DNA of 64,000 nt from Alphaproteobacteria bacterium (lineage in GTDB: Bacteria; Pseudomonadota; Alphaproteobacteria; Bin65): NCBI GenBank assembly GCA_021776685.1, contig JAJFFJ010000043.1:124001-188000 (forward strand). Direction: 5' to 3'. Position numbers and translations under genes: made by a program. The notes under the pieces are model-generated. The model had not been told where the DNA came from and searched no databases. It saw only the letters and a list, made by a program, of their open reading frames with translations. This document shows, piece by piece, positions 45,975-55,390 of the stretch; the first letter of the stretch is position 1, and the number at the start of each line of letters is the position of its first letter.

Positions 45975-48290
45975 CTACTCAGCCGTCATCGCGCGAAGCA
46001 CCGACTCCGGTGTCAGCGGTAGTCTGGTGAGGCGCACACCGGTCGCATGGGCAACCGCATTGGCGACCGCCGGCGCAACCCCCACCAATCCAGGTTCACC
46101 AACGCCTTTTGCGCCGAAGGGACCGGTCTCTTCCTCAGATTCCACGATGATGGGATGGATGTTTGTTGGCGTATCCAAGGCGCCCGGAACCTTGTAGTCC
46201 ATCATCGTCGGGTTGGTCGGTTGACCGTCTTCCCAGGTCAACTCCTCGCAAAGTGCGTAGCCAAGGCCCTGCACGACGCCACCCTGGATCTGACCTTCTA
46301 CGGCCGCGGGATTGATCGCGCGGCCGACATCGTGGGCAGACCATACATTCAACACCTCTACCTGACCGGTTACTTCATCCACCTCGACTTCCACCACCTG
46401 GGCGCCAAAGACATAGGTGCCGATGCGTGCGAAGGGGAAGTGATCCATCAGCGCGCGCTTCGGGTCGAATTCCTGGCCATCGTAGACCAGTGCATGAGTG
46501 CCGATGATCGGGCCGCCAGTCACATAATGCGCCCGGCCCGAAATCTCTGCAAAGGACAGCTCCTTTTCTGGAACTCCCACAATGCCTACATGGCCGCCAT
46601 CGCGCAGTTCCACATCCGCCGGGGCACATTCGAAGATCTCTGAGGCGTGTTGCCGAATCTGTTCCAACGCGGCACCCGCCGCCGATTCAACGGCGCGCCC
46701 GACCATGTAGGTGACCCGCGTGCCGCCGGTGCCCCAGTTGTAGGGCGAAGCATCGCTGTCCGGCGCCACCAGGTTGACCCGGCCAATATCAAGCCGAAGG
46801 GAACTGGCACAAATCTGGGCCAGCACGGTGTCTGAGCCCTGTCCAATGTCCACCGCACCAGTATTGAGCGTGATCGTGCCGTCTTCCAGAACCCGGACAA
46901 TGGCCGACGTGCCGAGCAGGCCACAGATATGCGAGACGCCGGCAACGCTGATGCCGCGCCGCTTGCCGTTTGCCGCGGGGGCCTGCCGTCGAGTGGGCCA
47001 GTCGGCGGCGTCACGTACCTGTTCCAGGCACTCCCGAAAACCGCAGGATGTAACGGTCTGCCCCCCCACCCACAGGTCGCCTGTTTGCAGCGCATTTTTC
47101 AATCGAAGATCGATAGGGTCCATTTTAAGCCGGACAGCAATTTCATCAATCTGTTGTTCGGTGCCGAAAGTGACCTGCGGATTGCCAAAGCCTCGAAACC
47201 CGCCGGCGCGTAGCTTATTGGTATAGACGGCGCTGCCCGTCAGCTTCACGTGAGGGATATTGTAGGGTCCACGCGCCATCAGCAGACCGAAACCGAGTAC
47301 AGCTGCGCTGTCCTCTGCGTAGGCGCCGCCGTCATAGATCACGTCCAGTTCATGGGCGACCAGGGTGCCGTCCGCCATGGCCCCCGTGCGTACCCGCACC
47401 CGAGCCGCGTGGCGGGAGCGCATCATCATCATGTCGTCTGTTCGCGAAAGGGTCAGCTTGACCGGCCGTCCGGTTTTCTGCGCCAGCATGACAGTGATCG
47501 GCTGGACGGTGACTCCTGACTTGCCGCCGAACGCCCCGCCAACTGGCGGCGTGATCGCGCGGACCTTCGACATGGGCAGGCCAAGCGCTTTTGAAAGGGA
47601 CGCTTGGACCTTGTAGATCGACTGGTTGGCCGACCAGACCGTCACCTTGCCACTCTCGTCAACTTCGGCCAGCGCGGAGCAGGGTTCGATATAGACGTGG
47701 GACTGGGCCTGCACCTCATAGGTGTTTTCCACCACTACATTGCAGTCGGCCCAGGCGGCCTCCACATCCCCCTCTATGATCGATTGTCGGGAGACCTGAT
47801 TTGGCGCCAGATCACCTTGTCCGGGTCGCTTTTCGTATTCAGCGAAGTTTTCGTGGATTAGCGGCGCTCCGTCGGCCATTGCCGCATCGATGGTCAGGAC
47901 GGGATCGAGTTCCTCAAACTCAAACTCGATCAGGTCGAGGGCTTCACGTGCGGTTGCAAGGTCGGTCGCTGCGATGGCTGCAATCGGCTCGCCCACATAG
48001 CGCACGATGTCGATGGCCAGTGCGGTCTCGTCGTTGATGAACCCGCCCCAGCGGTTGGCAGGAATATCCGCCCCCGTCAGAACAGCTTTGACGCCCGGCA
48101 GGGCCAACGCCTCCGACGTATCGCAGGAGATGATGCGGGCGAAGGGGTAGGGACTTCCCATCAACGCCGCATGGAGCATCCCCGGCCGGAAAAGATCATC
48201 GGTATAGCGGGCCCGGCCACCCACCTTGTCTCCCGCATCCAATCTTGGAAGACTGTCGCCGACGCCCCGCAGCTTGGCTTCACCGTCCAT
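45975..48290 (-). CDS. molybdenum hydroxylase large (molybdopterin-binding) subunit
   Basis: A 771-residue member of the xanthine dehydrogenase/aldehyde oxidase family. It hydroxylates an N-heterocycle, aldehyde or aromatic ring carbon with water as oxygen source. Mo-cofactor regions are VGGAFGGKSGVTVQP and the active-site loop RAGGFRGFGNPQVTFG, and the catalytic glutamate lies in FGAKGVGEPGLVG near the C-terminus. The loop is not the AYRCSFR of CO dehydrogenase, so it is not CoxL proper. It overlaps the 2Fe-2S gene by 11 bp. Substrate could be a purine or pyridine type in view of the neighbours. Confidence 0.9.
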   Translation of the reverse strand: MDGEAKLRGVGDSLPRLDAGDKVGGRARYTDDLFRPGMLHAALMGSPYPFARIISCDTSEALALPGVKAVLTGADIPANRWGGFINDETALAIDIVRYVGEPIAAIAATDLATAREALDLIEFEFEELDPVLTIDAAMADGAPLIHENFAEYEKRPGQGDLAPNQVSRQSIIEGDVEAAWADCNVVVENTYEVQAQSHVYIEPCSALAEVDESGKVTVWSANQSIYKVQASLSKALGLPMSKVRAITPPVGGAFGGKSGVTVQPITVMLAQKTGRPVKLTLSRTDDMMMMRSRHAARVRVRTGAMADGTLVAHELDVIYDGGAYAEDSAAVLGFGLLMARGPYNIPHVKLTGSAVYTNKLRAGGFRGFGNPQVTFGTEQQIDEIAVRLKMDPIDLRLKNALQTGDLWVGGQTVTSCGFRECLEQVRDAADWPTRRQAPAANGKRRGISVAGVSHICGLLGTSAIVRVLEDGTITLNTGAVDIGQGSDTVLAQICASSLRLDIGRVNLVAPDSDASPYNWGTGGTRVTYMVGRAVESAAGAALEQIRQHASEIFECAPADVELRDGGHVGIVGVPEKELSFAEISGRAHYVTGGPIIGTHALVYDGQEFDPKRALMDHFPFARIGTYVFGAQVVEVEVDEVTGQVEVLNVWSAHDVGRAINPAAVEGQIQGGVVQGLGYALCEELTWEDGQPTNPTMMDYKVPGALDTPTNIHPIIVESEEETGPFGAKGVGEPGLVGVAPAVANAVAHATGVRLTRLPLTPESVLRAMTAE

Positions 48291-48762
48291 CTGATGCCTT
48301 TCCCCCGAGCAGGCTCACCGCCGCTTCAACGATTTTCACATAGCCGGAGCACCGGCAGATGTTGCCGCTGATTGATCGCCGCACGTCATTTTCCGATGCG
48401 CCACCGCCGGCGCGCGCCAGATCCACAAGCGCGACGACGATCCCTGGTGTGCAATAGCCACACTGTATGGCCCCGTTTTCCGCCAGTGCCTGCTGCACAG
48501 CGGCCGCCTCGCCGGACTCATTCAGGCCTTCAATCGTCGTTACCCGCCGGCCCTGGCAATCGACGGCCAGCATCAGGCAGGCCCGTGCCGGGCGGCCGTC
48601 GACCAACACCGTGCAGGCACCGCAGACGCCTTGATCGCAGCCCCGCTTGGAGCCCGTGAGATGCAACCCGTCGCGCAGAACATCAAGGAGCGTTGCGGTC
48701 GGCCTGGTGGGCGCCTGCTGCAGCTCGCCGTTTACATTCAGTTCCAGGAGCGTGCGTTTCAT
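48280..48762 (-). CDS. molybdenum hydroxylase 2Fe-2S subunit
   Basis: A 160-residue protein with the two iron-sulfur domains of the family. The plant-ferredoxin-like N-terminus has KRGCDQGVCGACTVLVDG and a later Cys in RACLM. The C-terminal helical domain has QCGYCTPGIVVAL and NICRCSGYVKI. It passes electrons from the Mo site to the FAD subunit. It overlaps the FAD subunit gene by 4 bp and the Mo subunit gene by 11 bp, so the three are one operon in the order FAD, Fe-S, Mo. Confidence 0.93.
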   Translation of the reverse strand: MKRTLLELNVNGELQQAPTRPTATLLDVLRDGLHLTGSKRGCDQGVCGACTVLVDGRPARACLMLAVDCQGRRVTTIEGLNESGEAAAVQQALAENGAIQCGYCTPGIVVALVDLARAGGGASENDVRRSISGNICRCSGYVKIVEAAVSLLGGKASDGR

Positions 48763-49616
48763 ATGCGCGCCTCGCTGGCCCGGTCATGTGCAAGGGTGAT
48801 TGCCCGTTGCACCAGTCCGGGCACAACCATTCGACGATAGGCCGCGCTGGCCCGGCCGTCATCTTCCGGTTGGATCGCCGTCGCCAGACTGTTCCCGACC
48901 GCCTGCATATCCGCCTCGCTTAGCTCTGTGCTGACGAGGCCGGTCTCTGCCGCGTCATCGCGGGTTGGGACCGGGCTGCAGCCGCCGACGGCAATGCGGA
49001 TTGCTTCACAGGTGGGGCCGCTCAACGACAGCGACACAGCGACGGCCACCGTCGCAAAATCGCCTTCCACCCGGGCGAATTTTACATAGGCGCCGGCTGA
49101 TGTCTGGCCGGGCGGTGGAATTTCAATATGGGTCAGAATCTCGCCGGGCTCTAGCGTCGTGGTCAACGCATCCACCAGAAATTCCGCCAGCGGCTCCCGG
49201 CGCTTCCCGTCGATACCGGCCACGTGAACCGAAGCGTCCAGCGCGACCAGTGCAGTGGGCCAGTCCGCTGCGGGATCGGCGTGGCACAGCGCGCCACCAA
49301 CTGTGCCAAAGGCGCGGATCGCCGGGCTGGCGATCTGTCGGGCGGTCTCCGGCAGCAAGCGGTGGGCGCCGTTTGCCGATAGATTCATCAGAGTTTCGTG
49401 GGTGACCATCGTGCCCATGCGCAGGCCGCCATTTGGCAGGGCCTCAATCTGGTCCAGGCCCGGAATATCCCTGAGAGATACCAGTCGGGGCGGCGCCACG
49501 ATGCGTGTGTTCATCATTGCCACCAGAGTCTGACCGCCGGCAAGACAGCGGGCGTCCGGGATTTCCGCAAGGAGCCCTAACGCCTCCTCCAGCGACTCCG
49601 GTCTGAAATAGTCCAT
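48759..49616 (-). CDS. molybdenum hydroxylase FAD-binding subunit
   Basis: A 285-residue CoxM/XdhB-like protein. FAD-binding loops are AGGQTLVAMMNTR and RAFGTVGGALCHADPAADWP. The C-terminal part is the CO-dehydrogenase flavoprotein fold, with VAVGGCSPVPTR. First gene of the three-gene minus operon, divergent from the 2-oxoglutarate oxygenase-like gene, with only 66 bp between their starts. An AAACA-N3-TGTTT inverted repeat in that gap is a weak regulatory candidate. Confidence 0.92.
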   Translation of the reverse strand: MDYFRPESLEEALGLLAEIPDARCLAGGQTLVAMMNTRIVAPPRLVSLRDIPGLDQIEALPNGGLRMGTMVTHETLMNLSANGAHRLLPETARQIASPAIRAFGTVGGALCHADPAADWPTALVALDASVHVAGIDGKRREPLAEFLVDALTTTLEPGEILTHIEIPPPGQTSAGAYVKFARVEGDFATVAVAVSLSLSGPTCEAIRIAVGGCSPVPTRDDAAETGLVSTELSEADMQAVGNSLATAIQPEDDGRASAAYRRMVVPGLVQRAITLAHDRASEARI

Positions 49617-49682
49617 GCCTGCTCCTGCCCATTCAGCAGAAACAGTTTGTTTGTGCTAAACTTTCATTGCAACAGGGGAAGC

Positions 49683-50660
49683 ATGAACATGCAGAATTCG
49701 GCCGATCTTATCCCAATCGTTGATCTCTCCGCTTATCGCGCTGGCGAGGATGGTGCCAAGGACGCTGCCGCGCGGGCAATCACCCTTGCCTTGGAGACAA
49801 GTGGCTTCTTCGGTATCCGAAATCATGGGGTAGACGACACGATAATTGCAGCGGGCTTTGCTGCGTCGGCTGCATTTCACGCTCTATCGCTTGAGGAAAA
49901 ACTGGCGCTGCAAATCAACGCCGGGCACCGAGGCTATATGCCGATGGCAGACCAGCATCGGGTGGAGGCAGAGCATGCCAACTTGAGCGCGTCATTTCTT
50001 TGCGGCGTGGAACTGGCGGCGGATGATCCGGCTGTGGTCGAAGGGCGGCCCATGCATTCGGTCAACCAATGGCCTGACGGCCTGCCAGGCTTTCGTGAAG
50101 CAATGACTGCTTACCACGCTGCTTTCTCGTCAGTGGGCATGCTGCTGGTTGATCTTTTCGAAGCCGCGCTGGAGGTCAACGCCGGCTATCTATCCGATTG
50201 CTTCGAAGAGCCGATGGCCTTCATCCGGGCGCTCCATTATCCGCCCGCGCCAGACAATCTCCCCGATGGGCAGTTTGGTGCCGCCCCACACAGCGACTTC
50301 GGCTTTGTCACGATCCTGGCCCAGGACGACGTGGGTGGTCTGCAGGTGGAAGCGCCTGATGGGGCCTGGATCGATGCGCCAAACCTGCCGGGCGTATTGC
50401 TCATCAATATCGGCGACATGCTCATGCGCTGGACCAACGACCGGTTTCGCTCAACGGTTCATCGGGTCATCAATGCCGACGGCGTCGAGCGCTATTCGAT
50501 GCCGTTTTTCTTCGACCCTGGCTTCGATACCGTGGTGGCCTGTATCGACAGTTGTTGTGAACCCGAAAACCCGCCGCGCTATCCGCCGACGAGCTGGGGC
50601 GAGTTCCTGAACGAGCGGTTCAACGCCAACCACAAATACCGGCAGGCGGCCTCCGCCTGA
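49683..50660 (+). CDS. 2-oxoglutarate/Fe(II) oxygenase, isopenicillin N synthase-like family
   Basis: A 325-residue double-stranded beta-helix enzyme. The N-terminal DIOX_N-like region has IPIVDLSAYR and SGFFGIRNHGV. The iron site is His/Asp in APHSDFGF and His in STVHRVIN; RYSMPFFF carries the arginine and serine that hold 2-oxoglutarate. GGGGAAGC precedes ATG 49683. It needs O2. Related bacterial proteins hydroxylate or oxidise small molecules. It sits alone on the plus strand between the molybdenum hydroxylase and TRAP system 2, and probably acts in the same path. Confidence 0.9.
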   Translation: MNMQNSADLIPIVDLSAYRAGEDGAKDAAARAITLALETSGFFGIRNHGVDDTIIAAGFAASAAFHALSLEEKLALQINAGHRGYMPMADQHRVEAEHANLSASFLCGVELAADDPAVVEGRPMHSVNQWPDGLPGFREAMTAYHAAFSSVGMLLVDLFEAALEVNAGYLSDCFEEPMAFIRALHYPPAPDNLPDGQFGAAPHSDFGFVTILAQDDVGGLQVEAPDGAWIDAPNLPGVLLINIGDMLMRWTNDRFRSTVHRVINADGVERYSMPFFFDPGFDTVVACIDSCCEPENPPRYPPTSWGEFLNERFNANHKYRQAASA

Positions 50661-50669
50661 CCCCTGACG

Positions 50670-51962
50670 TCAATCCATCATCGATGGCAGGAAGAGCGAT
50701 ATCCAGGGGATTAGCACCAGTAGGCCGAGGCGGATGATATCTGCGACCCAAAAGGGTGTAACGCCAGCAAAGATTGCCCCAGTCGGGACATCCTTCAGCA
50801 CACCACGCAAGACAAAGACGTTCATACCAATGGGGGGTGTGATCAGGCTGATCTCCGTCACCACGACGATGATGATGCCGAACCAGATCAAATTGAAATC
50901 GAGCGCGCTGACGATGGGGACAAAGACTGGCACCGTCAGAAGCAACATCGACAGGCTTTCGAACACGCAGCCCAGTCCCAAATAGATCAGCAGGATCACC
51001 AGAATGACCACCATGGGCTGCACATTCAGCGCCTTGATAAGGTCCGCCAGCTGATTTGGCATGTTGGTTTCGTTGATATAGTCGGCGAAGATCAGTGCGC
51101 CGATCAGCACGAAAAACAGCATCGATGCGGTAACCGCGGTTTCAGCCAGAATGCCGAACAAACGCGACCAATTGAGTTGGCGCCCGAGTACCGCGAAAAG
51201 GAAGGCGCCGAAGGCGCCGATGCCGCCAGCCTCCGATGGCGTGAAAATTCCCAGGTAGATGCCGCCAATGACGAGCACAAAAAGGGCTGCGACGCCCCAG
51301 ACTTGCGACATGGCGCGCCAGCGACCGGCCCAGGGGGTCCGTTCGCCAACCGGTCCGTAGGCCGGGCGCCGGGCGACAACAAACCTGACCGCACCCAGAT
51401 AGCACAGCACTCCAAGTAACCCCGGCAGGATGCCTGCGGCGAACAGCTTGCCCACGTCCTGCCGGGCCATAATGCCGTAGAGGACCAGGATCACGCTCGG
51501 GGGGATCAGAATGCCCAGTGTGCCGCCGGCAGCAATAGCGCCGGCCGCAAGCCGGTCGTTGTAGCCGTAGCGGCGCATTGACGGCATGGCCACTTTGGCC
51601 ATGGTCGCGGCAGTGGCGAGGCTGGACCCGCAGATGGCACTGAACCCACCGCAGGCCACCACGGTCGCCATTGCCAGCCCGCCGCGAAGGTGCCCCAAAA
51701 AGGCGTTGGAGGCTGCGTACAGTTTCTCTGACAAGCCCGCTCGACCGACGAAGACGCCCATCAGGATGAACAGCGGGACCACAGCAAGATCGTCATTCAA
51801 GGCCGCCCGGCGTGCCTTTTCGCCGACGATGGCGATGGCCGGGTCCCAGCCGCGTTCCATGGCAAAGCCGAGCGTGCCGACAGCTGCCATGGCGAACGCT
51901 ATCGGCACTCTGGCAAATACCAGACTGATCACAATGACAAAGGCAATCGCGGCATCAAGCAT
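50670..51962 (-). CDS. TRAP transporter large permease (DctM family), system 2
   Basis: A 430-residue membrane protein with about twelve hydrophobic segments. Conserved DctM segments are DLAVVPLFILMGVFVGRAGL, GGFSAICGSSLATAATMAKV and GTLGILIPPSVILVLYG. It lies 12 bp after the small permease gene. The system is separate from TRAP system 1: the binding proteins are only distantly alike and the gene order is the simple P-Q-M without a cupin insert. Confidence 0.93.
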   Translation of the reverse strand: MLDAAIAFVIVISLVFARVPIAFAMAAVGTLGFAMERGWDPAIAIVGEKARRAALNDDLAVVPLFILMGVFVGRAGLSEKLYAASNAFLGHLRGGLAMATVVACGGFSAICGSSLATAATMAKVAMPSMRRYGYNDRLAAGAIAAGGTLGILIPPSVILVLYGIMARQDVGKLFAAGILPGLLGVLCYLGAVRFVVARRPAYGPVGERTPWAGRWRAMSQVWGVAALFVLVIGGIYLGIFTPSEAGGIGAFGAFLFAVLGRQLNWSRLFGILAETAVTASMLFFVLIGALIFADYINETNMPNQLADLIKALNVQPMVVILVILLIYLGLGCVFESLSMLLLTVPVFVPIVSALDFNLIWFGIIIVVVTEISLITPPIGMNVFVLRGVLKDVPTGAIFAGVTPFWVADIIRLGLLVLIPWISLFLPSMMD

Positions 51963-51974
51963 GAAGGCCGGACC

Positions 51975-52556
51975 CTAGATAAAGCCGGGATGCGGCTGTC
52001 TTGCGCCGCGCAGATAACGAAGCAGATTGGCGAGAAACACAAGTGCTCCGATGCCTGCAAGCGCGCTCAGAACGTAGGCAACCGGCGCGTGGGGCCATTT
52101 CAGATATTCAAACGTGTCACCGGTATACGCAAGGTCTGCTGCCTTGACCCAAAGGCTCCAGCAGATGAAGCCCAAAATCAGAAACGCTGCCAGATTGACA
52201 AAAAACTGGCGCGGTGGGATCGCCTTGGCTGGCGTTATCCCGTCAAGAAGATCGACGGTGATATGGGCTTCCTGGCGGCAGACCGAGGGCAACGCCCCAT
52301 AAATAATCGCGGCCATCAGGATCTGGACGATTTCGTTGCCGCCGGGAATCGGCGCGCTGAAGGCGTAACGGCCAATCACATCGACCATGGTCACGCCCAT
52401 CAACGTGAACAACAAAATGCCGGCCGTGCCGGCGAAAACCACATGGATTGCGGTGGTCAGTCCGCCGCCGGTGCGCCACTGGTTTGTTTGTTCGAGGTCG
52501 TCGGAAGGAGCGCTTGCTCCTCCCGACGTCTCTGATGCGGACGGTGTGTCGCTCAT
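51975..52556 (-). CDS. TRAP transporter small permease (DctQ family), system 2
   Basis: A 193-residue membrane protein with four hydrophobic segments after a hydrophilic N-terminus of about 30 residues. VIGRYAFSAPIPGGNEIVQ and QEAHITVDLL are typical of DctQ. It is 15 bp downstream of the binding-protein stop and 12 bp upstream of dctM. It is transcribed on the minus strand, away from the methyltransferase operon. Confidence 0.9.
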   Translation of the reverse strand: MSDTPSASETSGGASAPSDDLEQTNQWRTGGGLTTAIHVVFAGTAGILLFTLMGVTMVDVIGRYAFSAPIPGGNEIVQILMAAIIYGALPSVCRQEAHITVDLLDGITPAKAIPPRQFFVNLAAFLILGFICWSLWVKAADLAYTGDTFEYLKWPHAPVAYVLSALAGIGALVFLANLLRYLRGARQPHPGFI

Positions 52557-52571
52557 GTTGAGCGAAACGTC

Positions 52572-53594
52572 TTAATTGCCGGCCTTGATCTTTTTGATCT
52601 CGGCACGGAATTCCGCAAGGATTGCCGCTGCATTGGCCACGCCCATTTTCTTGGCGCGGGCGATCCATTCGGCGTCCATGTCAGACAGACGCTTGGCAAT
52701 CTCACCGGTAGTTTTGCTGTCGAAGTTCGTGATGGTGTTGCCGGCGGCGCCGAGCCCCTTCACGGCCTTTTTGTCAGCACCATCCCATACCGAGCCGATC
52801 AGGCCAGACAGATTCTCGCCGCCGACCTTCCAGAGCATAGCCTGCTTGGCCTTGCCCAAACGGTCGTAAGCCCCCTTGTTCATTACCACCGCAAAACTGG
52901 AGGTGTAGAGGTTGCCGGGATAATTGTAGTGATACTTGACGGCCTTCCCGAGGCGGAAGCTGAAGATCGTTTCGATCGAGAAGAAGATGCCTTTGGCGAC
53001 GCCGCGGGACAAGATTTCATGCGCCTTTGTCACTGGCGCAGAGACCGTTACCAGACCAAGACGCTGGGCGATCCGGCTCTGCGTGCCGCCGCCTGTTCGC
53101 ACCTTCAGACCTTTGATATCGGCAATGGTTTTGAGCGGCGTGCTGGTGTGCAGCATGCCCGGGCCGTGGGTAAAGAGCGCAAGCAAAACGACACCCTTGT
53201 GCTCGTTGTATTTCATGAAGTGCTTGGTGTAGATGCGCCAGTAAGCCTTCGACGTTTGTTCGGCATTGCCACCGCCCCCTGGCAGCTCGGCCATGTCGGT
53301 CAGAACGAAGCGTCCTGTGGTGTAGCCGTGGGTAATCCAGGCCATGTCAGTAATGCCGTTACGTACGCGGTCCAGCAGGTCCCGCGGATTGATCGGCGGG
53401 TAGGTCATACGGACCTTGAGTTTGCCGCCACTTGCCTTGTTCATCTGCTTGATGAAGGCCGGCCACGCGTCTGTGTTCATGGCGTGCTTGGGGCCGGCAT
53501 AGGTTTCGAGCTTGATTGTCTGCGCGCTGACAGGTGCTGAAAACACGCCTATGGCCACTGTCGCGAGCGCAGCACCGGTAATTTTGGAAATCAT
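52572..53594 (-). CDS. TRAP transporter substrate-binding protein (DctP family), system 2
   Basis: A 340-residue periplasmic protein with a signal peptide of about 24 residues ending APVSAQTI. Family segments are KLKVRMTYPPINPRDLLD, ADIKGLKVRTGGGTQ with the ligand-anchoring arginine, and KGIFFSIETIFSFRLGK. A GGGAG element (in GGGGAGAAGTGA) precedes the ATG. It belongs to the group that binds aromatic or small organic acids in other bacteria, but the ligand here is not determined. First gene of a P-Q-M operon. Confidence 0.92.
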   Translation of the reverse strand: MISKITGAALATVAIGVFSAPVSAQTIKLETYAGPKHAMNTDAWPAFIKQMNKASGGKLKVRMTYPPINPRDLLDRVRNGITDMAWITHGYTTGRFVLTDMAELPGGGGNAEQTSKAYWRIYTKHFMKYNEHKGVVLLALFTHGPGMLHTSTPLKTIADIKGLKVRTGGGTQSRIAQRLGLVTVSAPVTKAHEILSRGVAKGIFFSIETIFSFRLGKAVKYHYNYPGNLYTSSFAVVMNKGAYDRLGKAKQAMLWKVGGENLSGLIGSVWDGADKKAVKGLGAAGNTITNFDSKTTGEIAKRLSDMDAEWIARAKKMGVANAAAILAEFRAEIKKIKAGN

Positions 53595-53935
53595 TCACTT
53601 CTCCCCTCGGTCGTTGATTTAACCCATGGCCGCCAATTGCAGCTGTTCTGACCTTACGCCAATATGCCTAGAAACCAAAGCCACAAGTCGAAAAACAAAG
53701 GGCTTGGCGGCGCCTGATGTGCCTGTTGAGAGCTGCGCGCACGGTACGCTGGACCGCTGGTTGGTGGTGGAAATCGCGCCGTTTTGGCGAAACGAAGGGT
53801 TTGAGTTGCTCATGTCCTGGATTCGGAACACGCATATCCGTCGATATTGGACACGTTGGCTGGATGCTGTTACCCAAAGTCGCTAAACTGCCGTCATTCC
53901 CGTGAGTGGCAGGGGAACTTTGCGGAGCCTGCGAA
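53595..53935. promoter_or_regulatory. divergent promoter region of TRAP system 2 and the methyltransferase operon
   Basis: About 340 bp between divergent start codons. Short open frames here have no recognisable domain. No FNR-type box and no close copy of the 33595 inverted repeat is seen. It probably holds both promoters. Confidence 0.5.
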
Positions 53936-55081
53936 ATGATTGGTCAGACCACCCATCCCGTCCTGCCGATGCCAGATCACGATGAACTGGCACTGCAGAA
54001 TTTCGTAAAGTCGTTCAAATTGCACATCGCGATGAAGATCGTGCCAGGCAACAAGACCGTCTTCGATAAGCGTGTGAAACCGTCCTTCGAGCGGGAGGAA
54101 GGCCGCGCGCCGGAGGACCGCCACGAGATCCGCAAAGCGTTGGCAGATGATGTCTACTACGGGCTCTGGGGATCGCTTTTCCGCACCAGCCAGGAAATGA
54201 GCTGGGACTGCGTCGTGAGCAGCATCGACAGGCAATTGCCGGACCTGATCCAGGCGAGCCGCACCAATGGTGATTCACTCGGGACTCTGGAACTGGATTC
54301 TTCCACCGAAATTCCCGGCTATCTTGAAGCGGTAGATTTTCATGCAATGCCCGGCGGGTATCACCGTGAATTTGCCGACGACGATGTATCGGCCGGTGCG
54401 CTGTATGACCGTGGCGGCTATCTCTATTCCATGGGCGCATGGGGCCCCATGCTGGATGCCATGGGCCAGCGCATGGTTTCCTACCTGAGCGAAAACCGGC
54501 CTGAATTTCAGCCAAAGGCCATTCTCGATATGGGCTGTTCTGTGGGCCACAGCACCCTGCCATACGTGGACACATGGCCAGATGCCGAGGTCCACGCCAT
54601 CGATGTGGCGGCGCCGCTGTTGCGCTATGGTCATACCCGCGCTGAGCATTTCGGCAAGAAGATACACTTTGCCCAGCAGGATTGCGAAAACACGCAGTTC
54701 GAGGATGAGTCTTTCGACCTCATCGTTTCCCATATTCTGGTCCACGAGATGCCGGAGGCCGCCATCCGCAACATGTTGCGCGAAAGCCATCGCCTGTTGC
54801 GGCCCGGCGGGATCACCATGCACGTGGATCTGTCGCTCTACCAGGATCTGGATAGTTTTGATGAGGCGATGCTCGATTGGGACACCTACTATAACAACGA
54901 GCCGTTCTGGAGCGTGATTCGGCAGATGGATCCTCCCTCACTGATGGCCGAGGCGGGCTTCAGCAAGGACAAAGTCATCCAGCAATTGGTGTCCCGGATT
55001 TCCAACCAGTCCCCAGTCTTTGCGGATGGGCGCAATTCCGGCGGGCGCTCCAATTGGTTCATCTTCGGCGCGCAAAAATGA
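53936..55081 (+). CDS. SAM-dependent methyltransferase (class I) with a long N-terminal extension
   Basis: A 381-residue protein. The C-terminal half (about 170-380) is a Rossmann methyltransferase: motif I ILDMGCSVGHSTLP, an acidic end of strand 2 in VHAIDVA, DLIVSHILVHEMP, and HRLLRPGGITMHVD. The first 160 residues are helical and not a domain I recognise. Start 53936 has GGAG 9 bases upstream; a GTG frame further up lacks support. Its stop overlaps the start of the 101-residue gene. Substrate unknown. It is more likely catabolic or modifying than housekeeping, given the genes downstream. Confidence 0.85.
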   Translation: MIGQTTHPVLPMPDHDELALQNFVKSFKLHIAMKIVPGNKTVFDKRVKPSFEREEGRAPEDRHEIRKALADDVYYGLWGSLFRTSQEMSWDCVVSSIDRQLPDLIQASRTNGDSLGTLELDSSTEIPGYLEAVDFHAMPGGYHREFADDDVSAGALYDRGGYLYSMGAWGPMLDAMGQRMVSYLSENRPEFQPKAILDMGCSVGHSTLPYVDTWPDAEVHAIDVAAPLLRYGHTRAEHFGKKIHFAQQDCENTQFEDESFDLIVSHILVHEMPEAAIRNMLRESHRLLRPGGITMHVDLSLYQDLDSFDEAMLDWDTYYNNEPFWSVIRQMDPPSLMAEAGFSKDKVIQQLVSRISNQSPVFADGRNSGGRSNWFIFGAQK

Positions 55082-55383
55082 ATGACGTGCCGCGCCGTGT
55101 TGCAAAGGGGAAACGCCCGGTCTTTTCCAGCGATCCGCAGATCGACAAGCTGGTCTCAATCGTCATGAGCCTTGCCGGAGAGCTTTCGGTCGTTCGGGAA
55201 CGGCTGGATACGGTGGAACGTCTGGCCGCTGAAAAAGGCCTATTCACTTCTGCCGATATTGACGGGTATGAGGTGGATGCCAGCATCGATGCAGACCGCG
55301 AAGCATCGCGCGCCGCATTTCTTGATCGCATTCTTTGGGTTATGCGCGAGGAAGTCGATCAGCTGAATGCTCCGGAGACCTGA
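55078..55383 (+). CDS. small protein of unknown function, coupled to the methyltransferase
   Basis: A 101-residue, mostly helical, acidic protein with a basic start (PRRVAKGKRP). The middle (DKLVSIVMSLAGELSVVRERLDTVERLAAEKG, split here only by description, not copied in full from one motif) looks like an amphipathic coiled-coil. There are no cysteines and no membrane segment. The ATG overlaps the methyltransferase stop as ATGA, so it is probably made with it and may be a small partner or specificity subunit. No family is recognised. Confidence 0.7.
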   Translation: MNDVPRRVAKGKRPVFSSDPQIDKLVSIVMSLAGELSVVRERLDTVERLAAEKGLFTSADIDGYEVDASIDADREASRAAFLDRILWVMREEVDQLNAPET

Positions 55384-55390
55384 GCGCATC

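Noticed and set aside
45975-49616. Carbon monoxide dehydrogenase (coxMSL)
   Set aside because: Active-site loop is GGFRGFGNPQ instead of the AYRCSFR form with the copper-binding cysteine.
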